Positions 34,666-43,059 of a stretch of DNA of 64,000 nucleotides are shown here, piece after piece (position 1 is the stretch's first letter; every line of letters begins with the position of its first letter). The notes beneath the pieces are model-generated. The model was given only the letters and a program-made list of their open reading frames with translations. It was not told where the DNA came from and ran no database searches. The translations under genes were made by a program, and so were the position numbers. The DNA is from Desulfuromonas sp. (lineage in GTDB: Bacteria > Desulfobacterota > Desulfuromonadia > Desulfuromonadales > BM103): the NCBI GenBank assembly GCA_012026975.1, contig VEPG01000008.1, positions 1 through 64,000 on the forward strand. Direction: 5' to 3'.

Positions 34666-35508
34666 ATGAACACCTTGCGCACCTTCATTCTGCTGACCGT
34701 GCTGACCCTGGTGCTGGTCTTCGTCGGCGGCATGATCGGCGGTCAGGGCGGCGCGCTGATCGCCCTGATCCTGGCCGGCGTGATGAACCTGGGCTCCTAC
34801 TGGTTCTCCGACAAGATCGTCATCGCCATGTACCGCGGCGAGCAGATCACCAGCGGCCCGCTCTATGAGGTGGTCGCCGAAATCTGTCAGCGCAACCAGC
34901 TGCCGATGCCACGCGTCTACATGCTGCCGCAGCCGACCCCCAACGCCTTCGCCACCGGGCGCAACCCGCAGCACGCGGTGGTCGCCGCCACCGAAGGGAT
35001 TCTCAACATCCTCTCCCGCGAGGAGCTTTCCGGGGTGATGGCCCACGAGATGAGCCACGTCATGCACCGCGACATCCTCATCGGCTCGATCGCCGCGACC
35101 ATCGCCGGGGCGATCGCCTACCTGGCCCATATGGCCCAGTGGGCGGCGATCTTCGGCGGTTTCGGCCGCGACGACGACGAAGGGAGCAACCCGATCGCGA
35201 TGATCGCCCTGGCGATCATTGCGCCGATCGCCGCCATGCTGGTGCAGATGGCGATCTCCCGTTCGCGCGAGTACCTCGCCGACGAGGGCGGCGCGAAACT
35301 CTGCGGCAACCCGTTCTACCTGGCCAACGCCCTGCGCAAGCTGGAGATGGCCAACCAGACCATGCCGATGCACCGGGTCAATGAGGCCACCGCCCACATG
35401 TTCATTGTCAGCCCGCTGCGCGGCGGCGGCATCGCCTCGCTCTTCTCCACCCATCCGCCGATGGCCGAGCGGATCAAGCGGCTGGAGGGGATGCGGTCAC
35501 TGCCGTAA
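34666..35508 (+). CDS. htpX: HtpX-type membrane zinc protease
   Basis: This 280-residue M48 peptidase has two N-terminal helices, zinc motif HEMSH (127-131), two more hydrophobic segments after it ([20 protein letters not shown] and [16 protein letters not shown]) and the distal Glu in [10 protein letters not shown]. It degrades misfolded membrane proteins at the inner membrane. It has its own promoter and terminator and so is a single-gene unit, as is common for this stress gene. Confidence 0.93.
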   Translation: MNTLRTFILLTVLTLVLVFVGGMIGGQGGALIALILAGVMNLGSYWFSDKIVIAMYRGEQITSGPLYEVVAEICQRNQLPMPRVYMLPQPTPNAFATGRNPQHAVVAATEGILNILSREELSGVMAHEMSHVMHRDILIGSIAATIAGAIAYLAHMAQWAAIFGGFGRDDDEGSNPIAMIALAIIAPIAAMLVQMAISRSREYLADEGGAKLCGNPFYLANALRKLEMANQTMPMHRVNEATAHMFIVSPLRGGGIASLFSTHPPMAERIKRLEGMRSLP

Positions 35509-35533
35509 TGCCGACCTCCTTTGCCAACTCTTC

Positions 35534-35554
35534 AGGCGGCCCCCGCGGCCGCCT
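35534..35554 (+). terminator. Terminator of htpX
   Basis: AGGCGGCC (35534-35541) pairs with GGCCGCCT (35547-35554) around CCCGC and runs into TTTTT. Confidence 0.85.
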
Positions 35555-35581
35555 TTTTCGTCGCTACCTTGGAGCCCGCTG

Positions 35582-36928
35582 ATGACCATCGACCCGCGCC
35601 GCCTCGCCTTCGACATCCTTGAGCGGGTGCAGGGTGGCGGCTTCGCCGACCGCACCCTCGATGCCGCGCTGCAGCGCTATCCCCAGCTCGATCCGCGCGA
35701 TCGGGGGCTGGCCACCGAACTGGTCTACGGCGTGCTGCGCCAGCAGGGGCGGCTCGACTACGCCCTGGCGCGCTTTTGCAAGCAGCCGCTGGCCAAGCTC
35801 GAGAACCGGGTACTGTTCCTGCTGCGCTTGGGCGCCTACCAGATTCTCTGTCTCGACCGGGTGCCGGATTCGGCAGCGGTCGATACCACCGTGCAACTCA
35901 CCCGCCAGCTCAAGCTGGAACGCGCCACCGGCTTCGTCAACGGCATCCTGCGCGCCCTGGCCCGCGGCCGGGATCAGTTGTCCTGGCCAAAGGCCGACCG
36001 CGACCCGCTGGGACACCTGCAGCACACCCTCTCCCTGCCGCAGTGGCTGGCACAGCGCTGGCTCCAGGAACTGGGCGGCGAAGAGGCCCGGCAGCTGGCC
36101 GGCAGCCTGCTGGAACCGGCGCCTTTCAGCGTGCGCGTCAACACCCTCAAGACCGCTCGGGCCAGCTTCCTCGCCGCTCTGACCGGCGCCGGCCATCACG
36201 GCGAAGCGACCCGCTTCGCCCCCGAAGGGGTGATCATCCGGGAGCGGTCCCAGGCGCCGCTCCCCGGCGATGCCGAAGGCTTATACCAGGTGCAGGACGA
36301 AGCGAGCATGCTGATCGCCCACCTGCTGGCCCCGCAACCCGGCGAGCGCCTGCTCGATGCCTGCGCCGCCCCCGGCGGCAAGACCACCCATCTCGCCGCC
36401 CTGACCGGCAATCGCGCCACGATTACCGCCCTCGATCTGTACCCCCAGCGGACCCGCCTGGTCGAACAGGGAGCGGCACGGCTGGGGTGTGCCGGCATCA
36501 CTGCCCGCACCTGGGACCTGACCCTCCCGCCGCCGTTCCTTCCCCCGGAGAGTTGCGACGGCGTGCTGGTCGATGCACCGTGCAGCGGGCTCGGCGTGTT
36601 GCGCCGCAACCCCGAGGCCCGCTGGCGCCTGCAACCGGCGGACATCGTCGTGCTCGCCGAGCGGCAGGCGATGATTCTGAAGCAGGCCGCCGCCCTGGTA
36701 AAACCCGGCGGGCGCCTGCTGTACGCGGTCTGCACCGTCACGCCGGAGGAGACCGACCGCCAGGTCGCTGATTTCCTCGCGCGACATCCCGACTTCCGCC
36801 TGCAGTCCCTCGCGGATACGGTGCCGGAGCACTGGCGCGACCTGCTCGACGAGCAGGGGTGCCTGCGGAGCTGGCCGCACCGCTTCGGGCTCGACGGCTT
36901 CTTCGCCGCGCGCCTGCTTCGCCGCTGA
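35582..36928 (+). CDS. rsmB: 16S rRNA m5C967 methyltransferase
   Basis: This 448-residue protein has an N-terminal NusB-like RNA-binding domain (residues about 5-140, [14 protein letters not shown]) and a SAM domain with [22 protein letters not shown] (Cys334) and the catalytic Cys384 in [11 protein letters not shown]. This two-cysteine arrangement is diagnostic of RsmB/Sun. The ATG at 35582 follows TTGGAG. It lies between htpX and rpe in the same direction, but rpe has its own likely promoter. Confidence 0.94.
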   Translation: MTIDPRRLAFDILERVQGGGFADRTLDAALQRYPQLDPRDRGLATELVYGVLRQQGRLDYALARFCKQPLAKLENRVLFLLRLGAYQILCLDRVPDSAAVDTTVQLTRQLKLERATGFVNGILRALARGRDQLSWPKADRDPLGHLQHTLSLPQWLAQRWLQELGGEEARQLAGSLLEPAPFSVRVNTLKTARASFLAALTGAGHHGEATRFAPEGVIIRERSQAPLPGDAEGLYQVQDEASMLIAHLLAPQPGERLLDACAAPGGKTTHLAALTGNRATITALDLYPQRTRLVEQGAARLGCAGITARTWDLTLPPPFLPPESCDGVLVDAPCSGLGVLRRNPEARWRLQPADIVVLAERQAMILKQAAALVKPGGRLLYAVCTVTPEETDRQVADFLARHPDFRLQSLADTVPEHWRDLLDEQGCLRSWPHRFGLDGFFAARLLRR

Positions 36929-36951
36929 TCGGTCGTCCCGTCCGGCATTTG

Positions 36952-36980
36952 TTGAAAAAATCCGCGGTTGGGTTTACAAA
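36952..36980 (+). promoter_or_regulatory. Promoter of rpe
   Basis: TTGAAA (36952-36957) and TACAAA (36975-36980) are 17 bp apart in the AT-rich gap after rsmB, about 45 bp before rpe. Confidence 0.5.
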
Positions 36981-37025
36981 GAGGAGATTCTACCAGTGCG
37001 GCCCCGCCGCCGGATGGAGCCTCCC

Positions 37026-37691
37026 ATGATCAAGATCGCGCCCTCGATCCTCTCCGCCGACTTCGCCCGACTCGGCGAGGAGATCCAGGCCGTCGCCAAA
37101 GCCGGCGCCGACTATATCCACGTCGATGTCATGGACGGTCACTTCGTCCCCAACCTCACCATTGGCCCGCTGGTGGTCGAGGCGGTGCGCAAGGTGACCA
37201 GCCTGCCGCTGGACGTGCACCTGATGATCGAGAACCCGGATCGCTACATCCCCGAGTTCGCCAGGGCCGGCGCCGATCTCATCACCGTCCACCAGGAGGC
37301 GGTGCCGCATCTGCACCGCACCGTGCAACTGATCAAAAGCCTGGGGAAAAAGGCCGGCGTCTCGATTAATCCCGCCACCCCGGCCACAGCCCTCGACGTG
37401 ATCCTCGATGACCTCGACCTGGTCCTGGTGATGACCGTCAACCCCGGCTTTGGCGGCCAGGGATTCATCGACAGCGGTCTCGCCAAGATCGCCGCCCTGC
37501 GCCACGAGATCGATCGCCGGGGCCTGACCGTCGAACTCGAGGTCGATGGCGGGGTGAAGCCCGACAACATCGCCCGCATCGCCGCGGCCGGTGCCGAGGT
37601 CTTTGTCGCCGGCAGCGCGGTGTTCGGTACCCGCGATTACGCCGCAACCATCCTGGAGCTGCGCCGGCGCGCCAGCAATGCCCACGCGTAG
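37026..37691 (+). CDS. rpe: Ribulose-phosphate 3-epimerase
   Basis: This 221-residue TIM barrel starts [20 protein letters not shown], with [45 protein letters not shown] and LEVDGGV as barrel strands. These hold the catalytic Asp pair and metal-binding His residues. It interconverts ribulose- and xylulose-5-phosphate in the pentose phosphate pathway. The ATG at 37026 has GGATGGAG before it. A nudix gene follows after 14 bp. Confidence 0.95.
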   Translation: MIKIAPSILSADFARLGEEIQAVAKAGADYIHVDVMDGHFVPNLTIGPLVVEAVRKVTSLPLDVHLMIENPDRYIPEFARAGADLITVHQEAVPHLHRTVQLIKSLGKKAGVSINPATPATALDVILDDLDLVLVMTVNPGFGGQGFIDSGLAKIAALRHEIDRRGLTVELEVDGGVKPDNIARIAAAGAEVFVAGSAVFGTRDYAATILELRRRASNAHA

Positions 37692-37705
37692 CATGGCAGG
37701 CTGAG

Positions 37706-38287
37706 ATGCTCGACCGTGCCTGGCTGAGCAGGCGCCTGCACGTCTTCCCGCAGCGGACCATCCCGCTGGAGACGCTGCGCCCGGCGGCCGTCCTCCTCCC
37801 CCTGCTGATCCGCGACGGCGAGGAGTGCGTGCTCTTCACCCGCCGCACCGAGCACCTGCCGCACCATGCCGGGGAAATTTCCTTTCCCGGCGGCGCCCGT
37901 CACGCCGATGATGCCGATTTGGCCGCCACCGCCCTGCGCGAGACCGAAGAGGAGATCGGCGTCCCTGCCGCCAGCATCCAGCTGCATGGTCGCCTCGACG
38001 ACTTCTGGTCGATCCACGGCTACCACGTGGTGCCGTTCGTCGGCACCATCCCTCATCCGTTCTCCTACCAGGTCGCCGATTACGAAATTACGGAAATCAT
38101 CGAGGCGCCCCTCGACCACTTCCGCGCTCCCGGCGTACACCACATCGAGGACTGGACCCATCACGGCCGGGTGCACCCGGTCGACTTCTACCGTTACGGC
38201 GACCACGTAATCTGGGGGTTGACCGCCGCCATCCTCCGTCAGTTCCTCGAAGTGACCGACCCAACCGTCCGCGAGGTCCGGCCATGA
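37706..38287 (+). CDS. NUDIX hydrolase, CoA pyrophosphatase type (NudL-like)
   Basis: This 193-residue protein has the Nudix box from Gly62 to the REt-EE cluster (GGARHADDADLAATALRETE, then EEIG; residues about 62-85) preceded by HAGEISFPGG, the extra motif shared by the CoA/NudL group. It probably cuts CoA or its derivatives. It sits between rpe and a methionine synthase-like gene with an ATGA overlap to the latter. Substrate is inferred from the subgroup. Confidence 0.87.
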   Translation: MLDRAWLSRRLHVFPQRTIPLETLRPAAVLLPLLIRDGEECVLFTRRTEHLPHHAGEISFPGGARHADDADLAATALRETEEEIGVPAASIQLHGRLDDFWSIHGYHVVPFVGTIPHPFSYQVADYEITEIIEAPLDHFRAPGVHHIEDWTHHGRVHPVDFYRYGDHVIWGLTAAILRQFLEVTDPTVREVRP

Positions 38288-40125
38288 CCCCCGCCGAACG
38301 TCGCCGCCAGCTGCTCGAACGCCTTGCGCTCGGCCCGGTCATCGTCGGTGACGGCGGCATGGGCACCCAGCTCCATCACCGCGGCGCTCCGCCGGATGCG
38401 GTCTTCGAATACCTCAACCTGATCAACGCCGATCTGGTCGGCCGGGTTCATGCCGATTACGCCGCCGCCGGTGCCGAACTGCTGGAAACCAACACCTTTG
38501 GGGCCAATGCCCTGCGGTTGGCCGCCTACGGCCTGGAGCCCAAGGTGGCACTGATCAATCTGGCCGGCGCCAGGCTCGCCCGGGAGGCGGCCGGACCGGG
38601 ACGGTTCGTCGCCGGCTCGGTCGGGCCGCTGCTGTCGCCACGCGGCAGCGAGGTCGAAACCGAGGCCGCCGCCCGCAAGACGCTATGGCGCGAGCAGATG
38701 ACGGCCTTGGCCGATGGCGGCGTCGACTGCTTTCTGCTCGAAACCTTCCCCAGTGTCACCGAGCTGTTGCTCGCCCTGGAGGTGGCCCGGGAGTTCGACC
38801 TGCCGGCCATTGCCCAACTGGCCTTCATGGAGGGCGGCTTTACCGGCGATGGCCTGAACGTCGAACAGGCCGCCCGGCGGCTGGCTCTCGCCGAACCCGC
38901 CGCCATCGGTGCCAACTGCGGCGCCGGTCCGCGCGAGTTGGTCATGGTCCTGCGGCGGTTGGCGGCGGCGACCGACCGGCCGCTGTCGGCCTTCCCCAAC
39001 TCCGGCTTTCCCGAACGGGTCGACGGCCGCATTCTCTACCTGGCCACCCCCGATTATTTTGCCGCTCTGGGCATGGAGATGGCCGATGCCGGGGCCGGTC
39101 TGATCGGCGGCTGCTGCGGGACCGGCCCGGCTCACGTGCAGGCCCTGGCCGCGGCGCTGCGGGGATACCGGCCGGGCATCCGCAGCCACACCGCCGGCGC
39201 AGTGACGACATCTCGCCAGCCGAAGCCGGCCATGACTCCCGACCGGCGCTTTCTTGACGCCTGGGGAACCCGCCCGGTCATCACCGTCGAACTCGACGTT
39301 CCCAAAGGGCTCGATATCGCCGCCACCCTGGAGCGGGCCCGCACCCTGGCAAACAACGGGGTCGACGCCATTACCCTGGCGGAAAACCCGCTGGCGCGCA
39401 TCCGCATGAGCAACCTCGCTCTGGCCGCCCGTCTCCAGGCCGAGCTTGGCATCGAGGTGATCGCCCATGTCACCGGCCGCGACCGCAACCTGCTCGGACT
39501 GCACTCGGCGCTGATGGGCGCCCACCTCCTCGGCATCCGCAATGTGCTGGCGGTAACCGGCGATCCCGTGTCAGTCGGGAGCGAAAGCGGGGCGAGCAAC
39601 GTTTTCGACCTCAACTCCGTCGGACTGCTGCGCTTGATCGACGCGCTCAATCACGGCCGCAACCTGTACGGCGCCGAGCTTGACGACACCACCCGGTTCC
39701 TGGCCGGCTGCGCCTTCAACCCGAATGTTGCCGACCTCACCGGCCAACTGCGCAAGCTGGAGAAAAAACTGGCGGCCGGCGCCCGCTTCGTCCTGACCCA
39801 ACCGCTCTTCGATCCACTGGTTCTCGAACGGATGATGGCGGCCACCAGACCATACGCCGTGCCGGTCCTGGTGGGTCTGATGCCGTTGGTCAGTGAACGC
39901 AATGCCGAGTTCCTGCACAACGAGGTTCCGGGGATCTTGCTGCCGGACCAGGTGCGGCATAGAATGCGCGGGGCCAGGGGTGCCGACGGCGCCCGTCAAG
40001 GGATGGCGATCTGTCGGGAGTTATTGGCAGAGGGGCAGAAGCAGGGAGTCGGCGGGTATTATCTGATTCCACCGTTCGGCAAGGTCGAACTGGCGCTGGA
40101 GCTGGTGGCGGTTATCCGGGGGTAG
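38284..40125 (+). CDS. Homocysteine S-methyltransferase / methylenetetrahydrofolate reductase fusion
   Basis: This 613-residue protein is made of two catalytic parts. Residues about 1-295 form a homocysteine S-methyltransferase barrel with zinc ligands Cys in GANCGAGP and the Cys pair in GGCCGTGP. Residues about 315-613 form a MetF-like MTHFR barrel (VDAITLAENPLARIRMSN, VTGRDRNLLGLHSALMGAHL, LAVTGDPVSVGS). It resembles the B. subtilis YitJ type and lacks the cobalamin and activation domains of MetH. It likely provides MTHFR activity and perhaps methyl transfer from a small donor. Confidence 0.9.
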   Translation: MTPAERRRQLLERLALGPVIVGDGGMGTQLHHRGAPPDAVFEYLNLINADLVGRVHADYAAAGAELLETNTFGANALRLAAYGLEPKVALINLAGARLAREAAGPGRFVAGSVGPLLSPRGSEVETEAAARKTLWREQMTALADGGVDCFLLETFPSVTELLLALEVAREFDLPAIAQLAFMEGGFTGDGLNVEQAARRLALAEPAAIGANCGAGPRELVMVLRRLAAATDRPLSAFPNSGFPERVDGRILYLATPDYFAALGMEMADAGAGLIGGCCGTGPAHVQALAAALRGYRPGIRSHTAGAVTTSRQPKPAMTPDRRFLDAWGTRPVITVELDVPKGLDIAATLERARTLANNGVDAITLAENPLARIRMSNLALAARLQAELGIEVIAHVTGRDRNLLGLHSALMGAHLLGIRNVLAVTGDPVSVGSESGASNVFDLNSVGLLRLIDALNHGRNLYGAELDDTTRFLAGCAFNPNVADLTGQLRKLEKKLAAGARFVLTQPLFDPLVLERMMAATRPYAVPVLVGLMPLVSERNAEFLHNEVPGILLPDQVRHRMRGARGADGARQGMAICRELLAEGQKQGVGGYYLIPPFGKVELALELVAVIRG

Positions 40126-40372
40126 GCGAGAGCAACTGATCCAGGGTACCTTGCTCATCGAGCTCGAACAGTTCGCTGCAGCCACCGATCAGGCGATCGG
40201 CGATGAAAATTCCGGGGAAGGTTTCCCCCCCGCCCCGGCGGCGCATTTCTTCGACAAGCTGCGTATCGCCACTGATCACGTATTCAACAAAGGCAACCCC
40301 CTTGATGCGCAACAGTTCCTTGGCGCGCTCACAATAGGGGCAGTACGGTTTGGTATAGAGTTCAACTTTCAT
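40112..40372 (-). CDS. grxC: Glutaredoxin (GrxC type)
   Basis: This 86-residue thiol-redox protein has CPYC (residues 11-14) and the TFPGIFI cis-Pro loop plus GGCSELFELDEQG glutathione-binding region. It reduces protein disulfides with glutathione or a related thiol. The start is within a normal family length. The gene converges with the preceding MTHFR fusion gene, overlapping by 14 bp. Confidence 0.93.
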   Translation of the reverse strand: MKVELYTKPYCPYCERAKELLRIKGVAFVEYVISGDTQLVEEMRRRGGGETFPGIFIADRLIGGCSELFELDEQGTLDQLLSPTPG

Positions 40373-40464
40373 GCTGGATCGGCAGACTCCACGAGGATCC
40401 CCCTCCCCGGATGTCTCATTCTATCCCGATTGCAGCAAGATGCAAGCTTGCAAGGAGGTTACTC

Positions 40465-40920
40465 ATGCGTTCACGAATTCTTTTGGGCTTCAGCCTGTTT
40501 CTGGCTTTGGCGCTCTCTGCGTGCACCCTGCTGGCTCCGCCGGAAAAACAGCGGAAAACCGCTCTGGACGATTTCATGTCCGCCTTGCGCTGGCAGCGCT
40601 ACCCCGAAGCGGCCACGTATTTCACCGGCGCACACCGCCGGGCGTTTCTCGACCAGATCGATAAAATCAGCAAGGATCTGAACGTGACGGATGTCCGGCT
40701 GAAACGGCTCGACCTCAAGGAGGATGGGCGTCGTGCCGAGACCAGCCTGGAAATGGATTACTACCTGCTCCCCTCGGCGACCCTTAAAACCCTGCGCATC
40801 GACCAGACATGGATTTACTTCGAGGTGAGCGATGCGGAATCCAACGGCTTTCGGATCACCACGCCATTCCCCGAATTCCCTGAAAACCCTTCTCGGAGCA
40901 AGGGTACACTTCCCCCTTGA
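40465..40920 (+). CDS. Predicted lipoprotein of unknown function
   Basis: This 151-residue protein has an AAGGAGG ribosome site and a lipoprotein signal peptide (ILLGFSLFLALALSAC, Cys20 in the LSAC lipobox). The rest is a small alpha/beta domain with YPEAATYFTG and a strand-rich end. It resembles the NTF2-like secreted proteins in size and pattern, but I cannot assign a family. It stands alone between grxC and sfrB. Confidence 0.65.
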   Translation: MRSRILLGFSLFLALALSACTLLAPPEKQRKTALDDFMSALRWQRYPEAATYFTGAHRRAFLDQIDKISKDLNVTDVRLKRLDLKEDGRRAETSLEMDYYLLPSATLKTLRIDQTWIYFEVSDAESNGFRITTPFPEFPENPSRSKGTLPP

Positions 40921-40945
40921 TTGCCGTCCTGCAGTGTGCTAAAAA

Positions 40946-40962
40946 TTGCATACTGTATACAA
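40946..40962. promoter_or_regulatory. 17-bp palindrome upstream of sfrB
   Basis: TTGCATACTGTATACAA reads nearly the same on both strands (mismatches only at positions 4 and 14 around a central base). It lies 105 bp before sfrB. Half-site GTATACAA is of the type bound by GntR-family regulators, but no such gene is in the window. Confidence 0.45.
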
Positions 40963-41066
40963 GTTACCGGAACCCGGATGCCGACCGGAAACCGTGGCGG
41001 AAGTAGCGCTTAGGCGCCTTTTGCCGCGGTGTCGTGCGTGGCACAACCGAACGCGGGAGGAACATT

Positions 41067-43019
41067 TTGGCTGACGTGGTCTTTTCCAGCTGGGGCGGCA
41101 AGGTAGTCGATAACCGCCAGGGCGGCGAGCCGCAGCCCGCCGTATTCAAACTGCCCGACAACTACCTGGACGAGGGGCGCGTCGGCGCCTTCATGGGGTG
41201 GGACGGGATCATCCTTTACGACCGCGAGGTCGACGTGGTCGCCATGGCCGCCGAATACATGAAGCGCGTGCAGGAGAAGTACTGCTGCGCCAAATGCACC
41301 CCCGGCAAGCGCGGCACACGGGTGATGATGGACACCTTGGGACGGATCGTCGCCGGCCAGGGGGAGGAACGCGATCTCGACATTCTGGCCGGACTGGCCG
41401 ATCTACTCGAGAATTGCAAGTGCACCCTGTGCATGACCGCCGCCCGACCGGTGCTCGACAGTGTCAAGCACTTCCGCAATGACTATCTGGCCTTCATCCG
41501 CGGCGAGCGCCAGGCAAAAACCGCCAGGGCCTATCACGACAAGGTGACCGCGCCGTGCACCGACCGCTGTCCGGCGCACATCGACATCCCGGCCTATGTC
41601 GAGGCGATCAAGGATTATCGTCCCGATGAGTCTCTTGAGGCAATCCGCCGCAACATGCCGATCCCGGCGGTGTGCGGCCGGGTCTGCCCGCATCCGTGCG
41701 AGAAATCGTGCCGGCGCGCCCTGGTCGACGAGCCGATCAGCATCATGGTCCTCAAGCGCGTCGCCGCCGACCACGAGTGGATGCACCATCAGCAGCCGCC
41801 GATGCAGCCCAAGCCCGCCACCGGCAAGAAGGTCATTGTGGTCGGCGCGGGTCCGGCCGGCCTGACCTGCGCCTACTACCTGGCCCTCGAAGGACACAAG
41901 GTCAAGATCATCGACATGCTGAGCGAGCCGGGCGGCACGGTGGCGGTGGGCATCCCCGATTACCGCATGCCGCGCCATCTGCTGCAGCGCGAAGCCGATG
42001 TCATCGCCGCGCTTGGCGTTGAAATCGAGTATGGCGTCAAGCTCGGCCGCGACATGACCCTGGCGCAGCTCAAGGAACAATACGACGCGGTCTTCCTCGG
42101 CACCGGCGCCTTCAAGTCGAAGCCAATGGGGGTCGAAGGGGAGGATCAGGGCTACAAGGGGTTCTCCACCGGCGGCATCCACTATCTGCGCATGGTGGCT
42201 CTCGGCGAGCCGATCGTCACCCCCAAGCGGGTGATCGTGGTCGGCGGCGGCAACACGGCCATCGACTGCGTACGTGTCGCGCTGCGCGAGGGGGCCGAGG
42301 AGTCGATCCTGCTCTATCGCCGGACCCGCAAGGAGATGCCGGCCGAGCCGTACGAGGTCGATGACGCCGAAGAGGAAGGGGTCAAGTTCATCTTCCTGGC
42401 GCTGCCGACCAAGCTGATCACCGAGAACAACCAGATCGTCGGCGTCGAAGTGCTCAAGATGGAACTCGGCGAGCCCGATGCCTCGGGACGGCGCAGCCCG
42501 CAGCCGATCCCCGGCAGCGAGTACGTCATCCCCTGCGACCTGGTCATCCCGGCCATCGGCCAGGATCCCGACCTCGATTATCTGGAGCAGGGCGACTACG
42601 GCATCAAGAAGACTCGCTGGAACAGCATCGTCACCCACGGCGGCACGATGATGACCGACAACGAGGGGGTCTTCGCCGGCGGCGACTGCGAGTACGGGGC
42701 GATGACCGTGGTGGTCGCGGTCGGTCACGGCCGGCGCGCTGCCCGGGTCATGCACCGCTACCTCACGGAAGGGAAGTCCTATCTCAACGAAGAAGACGCC
42801 ATGGAGGATATCATCAACGGCTTCGGCGCCTTCGACAAGAACGAGAAGGTCGGCATCGCCGGCGGCCTGCATCGCGAGCATCAGCCAAAAGTGAACGGTC
42901 CCGAGCGGATTGCCAACTACGAAGAGATTGAACTGGCCATGCCGGAAAGCCAGGCGGTGCGTGAGGCGGAACGCTGCCTGCGCTGCTATCGTGTCGGCAT
43001 GTTGGCCGTCAACGGATAA
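41067..43019 (+). CDS. sfrB: SfrB-like NADPH oxidoreductase, beta subunit
   Basis: This 650-residue flavo-iron-sulfur protein starts at TTG with a GGAGGAAC site; the earlier ATG lacks one. An N-terminal NuoF-like cluster region has Cys73, 74, 77 and Cys117, 119, 122. A glutamate synthase small-subunit Fe-S region follows (Cys164, 168, 203, 207, 211, 215), then two Rossmann folds (VGAGPAGLTCAYYLALEG about 259-276; VVGGGNTAIDC). This layout and the partner gene match Geobacter SfrB, which oxidises NADPH in the cytoplasm. SfrAB was first described as an Fe(III) reductase and is now tied to acetate growth and redox balance. Confidence 0.87.
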   Translation: MADVVFSSWGGKVVDNRQGGEPQPAVFKLPDNYLDEGRVGAFMGWDGIILYDREVDVVAMAAEYMKRVQEKYCCAKCTPGKRGTRVMMDTLGRIVAGQGEERDLDILAGLADLLENCKCTLCMTAARPVLDSVKHFRNDYLAFIRGERQAKTARAYHDKVTAPCTDRCPAHIDIPAYVEAIKDYRPDESLEAIRRNMPIPAVCGRVCPHPCEKSCRRALVDEPISIMVLKRVAADHEWMHHQQPPMQPKPATGKKVIVVGAGPAGLTCAYYLALEGHKVKIIDMLSEPGGTVAVGIPDYRMPRHLLQREADVIAALGVEIEYGVKLGRDMTLAQLKEQYDAVFLGTGAFKSKPMGVEGEDQGYKGFSTGGIHYLRMVALGEPIVTPKRVIVVGGGNTAIDCVRVALREGAEESILLYRRTRKEMPAEPYEVDDAEEEGVKFIFLALPTKLITENNQIVGVEVLKMELGEPDASGRRSPQPIPGSEYVIPCDLVIPAIGQDPDLDYLEQGDYGIKKTRWNSIVTHGGTMMTDNEGVFAGGDCEYGAMTVVVAVGHGRRAARVMHRYLTEGKSYLNEEDAMEDIINGFGAFDKNEKVGIAGGLHREHQPKVNGPERIANYEEIELAMPESQAVREAERCLRCYRVGMLAVNG

Positions 43020-43059
43020 TTTCTTTCATTTACGAGCAGCTGACCGAGGACAGATTTCG

